Shown: one piece after another, positions 57,201 to 64,000 of the stretch
Numbering within the stretch: the stretch's first letter is position 1
Layout of the letters: each line of letters begins with the position of its first letter
Source: Clytia hemisphaerica
Lineage: Eukaryota > Cnidaria > Hydrozoa > Leptothecata > Clytiidae
DNA: 64,000 bases
NCBI GenBank assembly: GCA_902728285.1
Contig: CACVBU010000681.1
Span: forward strand, 3,202,413 to 3,266,412
Direction of reading: 5' to 3'
Made by a program: the position numbers and the translations under genes
The notes under the pieces: generated by a model
Databases searched by the model: none
What the model saw: only the letters and a program-made list of their open reading frames with translations
What the model was told of the DNA's origin: nothing

Positions 57201-57857
57201 TTTGAGGTACATCTATTGTGGGTTCTGTGATGTAATAGGTAATTCTATTGAGACTAACTTATCAACTTATGAATAGTTCCAAAACAAACTTACCTAGATG
57301 TACAGGTGCAAAATTTTACCTTGATTGACCCAGTGGACTTAAAGATATCATCAATGATAAAAATGTGGGTTTTGAGGTACGTATTCAAAAAAAGTGAAAA
57401 TTTTAAAAAGCAATGACAAAAAAACAATCTAACATATGACATTGAAAAATATCAGGAAGAACTCTTTTCATGGGACTCCTCGCACCATCAAACAAGTTTC
57501 TTGATAAAGGCAGCCCAAAAAATAATTACTTAGATCAGAAATTTAGTGTGGGTTTTGTGGTACATATACCTGTAATGAGCATCTTTAGCATTTTACTATA
57601 CCGGTTTATTCTTGATGCCGTGAAAACGAGATAAATTTGGCGCAAGGATGTTTTGTTGAATCTTGACAAATGAAGAGGTTGCTACCAGAAAAATAATAAA
57701 TATGAAAGTTTATATAGTTTTCTGAAAATTTGAACTTCTGTTGGGCCTCGAAAATTGATATCTCTAGTAGATTTTCTTAGCGTCACTCGATCTAACCCGC
57801 ACCCACCCTATAGCGTAGGAATGTTGCTAAGCGTGGGAAAATCGATATGTGAGTGGC
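54237..57857 (-). mobile_element. 3.6-kb terminal-inverted-repeat element with a decayed gene
   Basis: GCCACTCACATATCGATTTT and CCCACGC at the left are mirrored at the right (GCGTGGG, AAAATCGATATGTGAGTGGC). Both end regions carry copies of GTGGGTTTTGAGGTAC or its inverse. Inside, a minus-strand gene-like stretch is visible at 55780-56933. No recognisable transposase motif was found, so the class is open. Confidence 0.7.
55780..56933 (-). pseudogene. decayed gene of unknown function inside the TIR element
   Basis: Read on the minus strand, with several frame changes and stops. First comes an exon-like stretch with an AG acceptor and EANETIIYYEKKHMKLLKLQ (helical), then LVSCAKRVGITSSGLSVNF after a one-base shift, then a basic coiled region (KGSRDYWKAKFGQAQSLIGE, VKEIRDEKLKKETEKEEAEK). 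An acidic Ser/Glu block follows (EDSSSDEEGEEFESEESEMS), and finally TGRWYAAIYTTKKTKRLYIG with a small Tudor/chromo-like look, ending at TAG 55780-55782. Acidic block plus small beta-domain is a layout seen in many transposon-borne proteins. I do not recognise the family; intron loss or sequence decay may explain the breaks. Confidence 0.5.
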
Positions 57858-59032
57858 TGTTATGTTCAGTGGCTTTTATATTCAGAAACAAGAGTAAAAG
57901 CATATCTTGGAATATTCTAGCTCCCTCGATATACTATATACAATCCTATACGCGTACGCTACTAAATATAATTAGCAGAGACTCTCGGTGAGAAAAAGAA
58001 CATCACCTACTCTCTAATGGTTACATGGTTGCGAAGAAAGATTTCTTTCTCCCTAATAAGCGCTGTTGCTATGTGTATTAGAGGAAGCCGATTGTGTAGG
58101 TCGCAGAAAGAACTATTAGATTCACTAGAAAAGGGTAACCCCATTGTCAGTGAAACAATTGCAAATATCTAATTTTATTTATTTTTTTATCTAATCTTAT
58201 CATTTCTACCATGTTTTATCATCAAGATCCATACCGGGACAGGCTCCGGCTATAGCCTTAGCTTTTTAATTTATTGTATATTTTTCTGTAAGCTATGTAA
58301 ATATTCGATTTTACTACGTATACGTTTTTGTGATAAAGACAAAGTATTTTTCCAAAAAAAAAGAAAAAAAGAAACAAACTAAATATAATACCGTTCGCGT
58401 ACAAATAGACATAACATCTCTCCCCCACCACTACAAATAGCAAGACGACCCTGCCTATGCCCGGACAGTCCGGGGCAAATGTCTGGGGTCTGAAAAAAAT
58501 AACTTTTTCCCCGGACCTACGTCCGGGGCTCCTGTTTAATGTTCATGTAAGTTCGTAATTAGATAACCACTTTGGAGCTTGTTTTACACGTTGTGGTCTT
58601 GGAATAAAAAGAGGTTCTGGGTCATTGTCCTCTTCATTGTATGGGATTGTTGCATCAGATGATGTTAAAAAGATGCCAAACAGTAAAGTGAAGTTGTCAA
58701 CTTCTGTGAGACAGCAACGAAAATTCGCCAATGAAAAGACGATGCAGACTATAACCCATGGAAGTATAAACTTTCTTTTAAAACCTTCTTATAATAAGTG
58801 GCACGAGACATACTTACCTTCACATCAAAACAATTTCCAATTTTGGGATCCATGAACTTCGAAGATAAAATTTTTGAATCATCCTTTTTTTCCTTTTGCG
58901 GACCACGAGGAAGCTAGAGAAAACACGCATGGTTGATTTCCCGATTTCCCGATCAATTTATCCGATTAAATTATTTTTGCCACCGCAGCCAAAGCAAAAG
59001 GTAAAAGGTGATTGACATGGAAAATTAGAATA

Positions 59033-59200
59033 CCTTTAAAGGAAGAAATTTTGGCGGGAATTTAATTTGGCGTTTCCTGAAAAATTTATCCTTAAAATGG
59101 CGTAAAAACAGCAAATATTTTGGCGGGGACTTAATTTGGTAGATTCTGGCCAAATCCGCCAAATTTTTTTCCGCCAAAATTTCTTCCTTTAACTTTAAGG
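59033..59200. mobile_element. 168-bp TA-flanked foldback, GGCGGGAATTTAATTTGG family
   Basis: CCTTTAAAGGAAGAAATTTT at the left and AAAATTTCTTCCTTTAACTT at the right, TA at 59031-59032 and 59201-59202. It is the shortest clean member of the family that includes 35175-36133 and 53466-54235. Confidence 0.88.
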
Positions 59201-59586
59201 TATAGTTTCAGTGGGGATGGGAACCTCTAGAAAATTGGTCGAAAATTCCCTCGTCCATTCTCTTTTGCCTTTTTGATGATGGAAAATAAATTGCAAATTA
59301 ATTCATGTAGCTTTTGATTTAAAAGATGGTTTTGCTTTGGTACCATTAGAAAGCTTTTTTTATATTCTTTTAAAAGCATTCGGTTTAATGCCCCTTTAAA
59401 TTGAGTGGTCAGGAGCTATGGTCCAAAGTCTGAGACTCAGTATTTTGGCTTGCTTTGGACGCATATACGGATCTCTCGAGGTCTAAGGGTTAAGGTAATT
59501 TTTTAGGCTTACCCAAAGTGCACTGTAAGGGTCGAAATGAACGAAAGTGTACTGTAATAAAATGGACAACGATTTTCAAGTAAATG

Positions 59587-59885
59587 TACAATCATGGTCA
59601 TTATATTTGAGAAAAAAGAGAAATTCTCACGAAATCTTACAACCACAAACGATTTGGAAGCGCTCTAAATTAGGTTGGAAGGGTTGAGTTTTAACACTAG
59701 ACTTAAGATTTTGGTCCAATAGGGCTCAGAAATATAGCCTGGAAGTCTATATAAAACCCTCCAAAATTGAAATATTCGAATAAATTTATCAATTAGCTCA
59801 AAAGCGACTTTCTCGCCCGAACTTTAAATTTCTAAAAACGAAGAATTAACCAAAATTCTCAATATATTTTGACCGAGATTGTACA
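59587..59885. mobile_element. MITE, TACAATCATGGTC family, copy 3
   Basis: TACAATCATGGTCATTATAT at the left and GACCGAGATTGTACA at the right; shares AAACGATTTGGAAGCGCTCT and AGGTTGGAAGGGT with the copy at 7561-7744. Confidence 0.78.
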
Positions 59886-60623
59886 ATTAGGATAGATTTT
59901 TTACTCAAATTTACTTTCATTTCTATCCGCACACATACGGTGGTTATTAGATCGAGTGCCTCCTCCCCCGGTTCATCCAACATAATTGACAAATTTTAGG
60001 AATTGGACCTAAAAAATTAAGCTAAATCCATGTTGTTGAAATCTTAATCTTCAAAGCTTCATAGAAGCATTGGTATGCAAAAATATCTAAAAAAGTTAAA
60101 ATGTAATTAAATTAAGGCTGACATTCATAATTTACAATATATATATAAACAAATATATTACAAAATAAAATCAACTATCATAAGAAAAACTAAATTGCTT
60201 TAAACATGTGTGTAAAAATGTGTCGGTGCCGAAAAATGCTGATGTCCGTCTTTCAAAACGAAATAGATTGAAAAATTACATAATTTAAGACTCCTTTCCT
60301 TTGCAGCATAGATGGAGGGCATTCAAAAGTAAGACCGTTAAAGCAGGTATTCCAGGCTTAGGACGCGTTGTGAGAAAGAGCAGGAGAGAATATATGCAAA
60401 AAATGTACTAAATTCAGTGAAAATTCAAAAATAGTACGAGAAAATTTATGGAATTTTCAAATATATTTTGCTATGTAATGGACAGAGGATTTCAAGACAA
60501 TGCAGTTTGAGGGTTGACTTTGCTCAGAATTCGATTGAGTCCAATTTTGAAGGCAGCATTATAGCCGAACAAACCGTCTTATCTCAAATTTAGTGTCCAC
60601 TCCCCCAGGACGTCTCCATTCTG

Positions 60624-63382
60624 TCATAATCTGTATGTACGACTACAATGTGATGAAGCACCGTTCAAAGATGGTGTTGAACTGAATTTCCTCGAATGCA
60701 TTACTGATCGGCTGGAAGAAATAATTATGATTATGATTATCATTAAATTGAATATCATGAATAGACTACAACCATGGACAAAAATGTTTGAGGAAAACAC
60801 AAGAATTTGCAGTAAAAAATATAGAAAACAGACCCCATTTGGAATGTTCCGTGCGCTTGGCCGTCCCACCGTTCATTGAACATTGCAATTGGGGAGATGG
60901 GGGGAGGGCGGGATGGGATGGATGGGAAATTGCTTTTGTCTCACAATGAATGTCCATAATTGTAGCAACTGTTTATATTTATGAGTGGCGTTTTATTTTG
61001 TTTCGACTGTTTTTATCTAGCCTAAATCTCATTTAATATTCATCCCATAATTGGATAAAAAAGATCAAAGGGGTCTACCAACCTGGGCATCATCTTACTT
61101 TTTATACTCTCAGGTACCTAATAAGCAGCCCCCAGTTAATTTTTCACAATTTTCCACCCAGGACATTCTTAAAATGTTTTTGAAAGTTCCCTCTTTTGCC
61201 CTAATTTTGCTGTATTAGCCTCCTTTTAAGATTTGCCACCCAGGACATTTTTATTCCAACCCTTCCCCGCTTATTAAGCTTCAAGAATTTTTCCACCCAT
61301 CTCGCTTATTTCACCCCCCCCCCGTTTGTTACGTACCCGAGAGAAGGTGCTAAAGGGACATAAGAGTAGTAAAATGTAAACATTGCGCGAACCACATGTC
61401 ATTAAAGAGAACAATTAAAATCACGTGTCCAAAACAAACTTGTAAAACAATTGAAAAATGAAAGTTGATTTTTTATTTTGACATGTGATATTTGTTTTGA
61501 TTTTGTATCCGCTGTATACAGTTTGTTTACAAATTTCACAAGTACTGTTATGCCCCTTTAAGGACGTTAAATTAGCCAGCTTTATACGATTTCTCTCGGC
61601 AATCCAAAATTTTTGATCGGTTTTAGAAAATCCGATACCCTGAGAGCGGCACTTCTAGAGTTATGTTGTCAACTGAAACAAGAATGTGGATACCTCTGAG
61701 GAATCTTCCTATTATTTGGAGTGTGAGGACACTGTAGCCTGGTGTCCGGAGTCGGTGACGTCATTGACGAGGATGACGTCATAGATGACGTAAGATGAAT
61801 AGTGGTGGTTTCTGCAGCGAATTGGTAGACCACAAGTAAACAATCTTTGCAGAGTTTGACAACCTGTCGACAACAATCGATCTCAACCTGCAATATCAAA
61901 TTTTTATAATTTTCAAATGTACATTTTTCTGACAGCCTTGAATAAAGATAGCGCTAAGGAGAACAAGGTTATGAATCCATTATATGCACCACTGCAATGA
62001 CTTCACGAAATAGTGCAACTTTCTGTTTTTTTGCACCCAATACGTCACTTTTTCTATTGTTTAAGTGACGTATTGGGCGTATATAGCCCTCAGAAGACCC
62101 TCCATGGAGTGTCCACTACAGTGGTGCATATCGTGAATTTAGTTTCTCTAAGGAAAGCACATTGATCATGTTTCTCTGCCATAAACGAGAGAATCCGAGA
62201 AACCAAGAGAGAAAGACTGGCACCCTCTTCCAATAGATGAATAACTTAAAATGAACCTTGGTGCCTCCAACTGTGATCACCCCATTCACAATTCATACTC
62301 GAGTTGAGAATCGTTCTTAGGCAGACTTGTAAAATTGACGGACAAGAAGTTCTCAGGAGAAAACACAACTAGCACATAACGGTCTTTCAACCATATAAGG
62401 ACGTCAATGACGTTAACTGGACGGACCTTGTTTTGACTAGGAACTGTGTGAATATTTCTGTGTGAAAAGTAACATTGTGATCCATCCAGGATCTTGGATA
62501 AAGTCGCACCAATCACATTACAAGAAAGAAACGTAGGATAGATCCAATGACATCAAAATAACTTACAGGTAGAAAAGTTTCGGCGCTTTTCAAGAAAATC
62601 GATTCCCACGAATCACTAAAATTAGAGATTAAGATAAATTTATCCAATCATACTCAATCATATAATTACTAAAGCTGGTCGTCTCCAGAATCATGTTGGT
62701 TGAATGAAGGTGTTTGCTGACTTGAAAACGGTTTTGAATTGACTTACTCTAGCGGTTAGGGTAGTACGTGATAATCTAAAATGTTACATCTTGTAACGCT
62801 TTTACAATTACATTTCTGATTTAAAGATTACTGAACTCGATTTTTATTTTCTTAAAATAAGCTAACAAATAAACTTACTTTGACCAAGTAAGATTCATTA
62901 ATAAGGCATTAATATATGGCTCGTAGCTGGAGCTGCTAAGGATTTTCAAGATACTATAAAAGTTGCTCATGGATTCACTTTTTTAACTTAAAGTTCCATG
63001 CCTAAAATAACTCAAACTAGGTATCAAAGTGCTTCTAGTAGACATTCTGATGCCAGACAATGACAAAATACCTTATTTTCAGGAGATGCTTATTGTTCCT
63101 TTCACAATTTATTGTTAGTTTTAGGGCAATGGTTGTCGAGCCAAATTGCTTGATCCCTTGGTCATTTTCAAGGCTTGGCTCTTAGCAAATCACTACTTAT
63201 TAAAATGATGTGTAAAATTACCCAGTAGCACTGAAGCAATTCCAAAGACCTTGACCATGACTCCATAGCAAACGATTGAACAGCTTGGCGAACATTCGGT
63301 AAAGTATTAATGCTTCAATGTCGGTCGTTTGCCACATACGTTGTAAGATGAGACTGACATTCCCTTTCACAATGTCAATCAC
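60624..63382 (-). CDS. unidentified gene, last five exons (5' part outside window)
   Basis: Five exons on the minus strand join in phase: 63222-63382, 62879-62932, 62567-62615, 61694-61887 and 60624-60711 (TGA 60624-60626). Each has a good GT donor and AG acceptor. The readable protein is about 180 residues. Its first part is helical and hydrophobic (VIDIVKGNVSLILQRMW, ALILYRMFAKLFNRLLW, GSSYEPYINALLMNLTW, RQVVKLCKDCLLVVYQF), as in HEAT-like or vesicle-tethering helical proteins. It ends in a Ser/Thr-rich disordered tail (TSSMTSSSSMTSPTPDT). I do not recognise the family and assign no function. Small exons, phase agreement and regular amino acid composition argue that it is real. It lies in the same orientation as NAT10, about 10 kb upstream of the NAT10 start. 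Confidence 0.7.
61150..61335. repeat. dispersed repeat shared with 39430-39545
   Basis: CCACCCAGGACATTTTTATT and CCCCGCTTATTAAGCTTC recur at 39455-39500 (CACCTAGGACATTTTTATTC, CCCCGCTTATTAAGTTTC). It lies in an intron of the unidentified gene. Confidence 0.7.
61973..62140. mobile_element. MITE, ATGCACCACTGCAA family, copy 3
   Basis: TATATGCACCACTGCAATGA at the left and ACAGTGGTGCATATCGTGAA at the right; interior AATACGTCACTTTTTCTATT is shared with 31562-31740. It is in an intron of the unidentified gene. Confidence 0.8.
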
Positions 63383-64000
63383 CTGAGCAGTTTTGAAACA
63401 AAAAAAGATTCAAATATCATTTTGAAAAAGAAAGTTAGAATTTCATTTGAGACGTAAGGCCTCGTGAAAACAAGCTTCACGATCTAACGTTTAAAAGGAT
63501 TGTTAAGGCGAGGCAAAAGAATCTTGCTTTTAGATGGGAGGGAAAATAGGTTTTTGAATAGAAAACCAGACAGGTGATGTCAAAACAACGTAAGTCTATG
63601 ACGTTCGCTAAACGAACGTAAAATGGACGTTAAAACAACCCTGTGCTCCATCATCTATTTAATAATATTCTGTGCTCTCCTGCAGGCGGGGGAGGGGGTA
63701 GGTGCTGGATATCGTCGGTTTCTTGACCTTCCAAAGTCTCTATAGGGGTAACTATAGCAAGCAAGTCAAAATAATCTCTCTAAGGGTCGGGATAAACCCC
63801 TTTTTTGGGTCTCTTTAAGGGTACGAAAACTAAGAGAAGTTATAAATATCTTTTGGGTTAGGGACCTTTCGAAAACTGCTCTCTAAAAGCAACTTTTTCG
63901 CAAAATATCTTTCTCTAAGAGTCGGTTTTTCGGAAGTCTGGTCTCGCACATAACCGATATTCCTCAACCTTAGTACCCTTAATGGGAAGGTTTATTGCAG
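63383..64000. other. upstream intron of the unidentified gene; no exon recognised
   Basis: Apart from an AACGT-rich stretch at about 63575-63650 related to the 28823 palindrome, I see no coding exon or repeat. The missing 5' exons of the minus-strand gene lie beyond the window edge or were not recognised. Confidence 0.4.

Larger units (their letters stand above)
50249..60623. other. region between the NAT10 5' end and the unidentified gene
   Basis: No supported host gene. It should contain the NAT10 promoter just above 50249. From 51003 to 59885 it is largely a series of foldbacks and one 3.6-kb element, listed separately. Between 57860 and 59030 and between 59890 and 60620 I see no further recognisable structure apart from a short GTCCGGGG inverted repeat at 58456-58530. 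Confidence 0.55.

Noticed and set aside
62286-62516. Minus-strand open frame with VIDVLIWLKDRYVLVVF
   Set aside because: Lies between two phase-matched exons (62567-62615 and 61694-61887), includes AACGT-type repeat sequence and is not needed for the gene model.

Overview
This is eukaryotic, animal-like DNA. Genes are split by GT-AG introns, intergenic DNA is AT-rich, and inverted-repeat (foldback/MITE-like) transposons are very dense. I rebuilt four protein genes exon by exon, keeping the reading phase across every splice junction. The NAT10 protein is close to the human one from end to end (1023 residues here, about 1025 in human). The gene content fits a non-model marine invertebrate, possibly a cnidarian; that placement is inference.

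Layout. (1) 714-6336, plus strand: the LRR part and C-terminus of an SKP2-type F-box protein; the F-box exons would lie before the window. (2) 12648-19559, minus: a complete 4-exon gene for a 456-residue protein with TRAF-type zinc fingers, a long coiled coil and a C-terminal region I cannot assign. Its second intron holds a broken LINE on the opposite strand. (3) 21127-50248, minus: a complete 28-exon NAT10 gene (RNA cytidine acetyltransferase). Its introns carry a tandem Penelope-like retroelement and more than a dozen foldback elements. (4) 60624-63382, minus: the last five exons of a gene I cannot identify; its 5' part is beyond the window. The remaining long gaps (1-713, 6337-12647, 19560-21126, 50249-60623, 63383-64000) hold repeats or nothing recognisable.

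Repeats make up much of the interest. Most foldbacks end in long inverted repeats flanked by the dinucleotide TA, the target duplication typical of Tc1/mariner/pogo-type elements. Many are nested: a MITE splits the LINE reverse transcriptase, a 1-kb foldback splits a tandem repeat, and an 0.8-kb foldback splits another MITE. A 3.6-kb element at 54237-57857 has terminal inverted repeats, a repeated subterminal motif and a decayed gene.

The most unusual local structure is a minisatellite in the SKP2 gene. It repeats the 3' splice site of the next exon 14 times just upstream of the real one. The genes do not form a pathway. NAT10 acts in nucleolar rRNA and tRNA acetylation, SKP2 in SCF ubiquitin ligation, and the TRAF-like gene probably in signalling or scaffolding.
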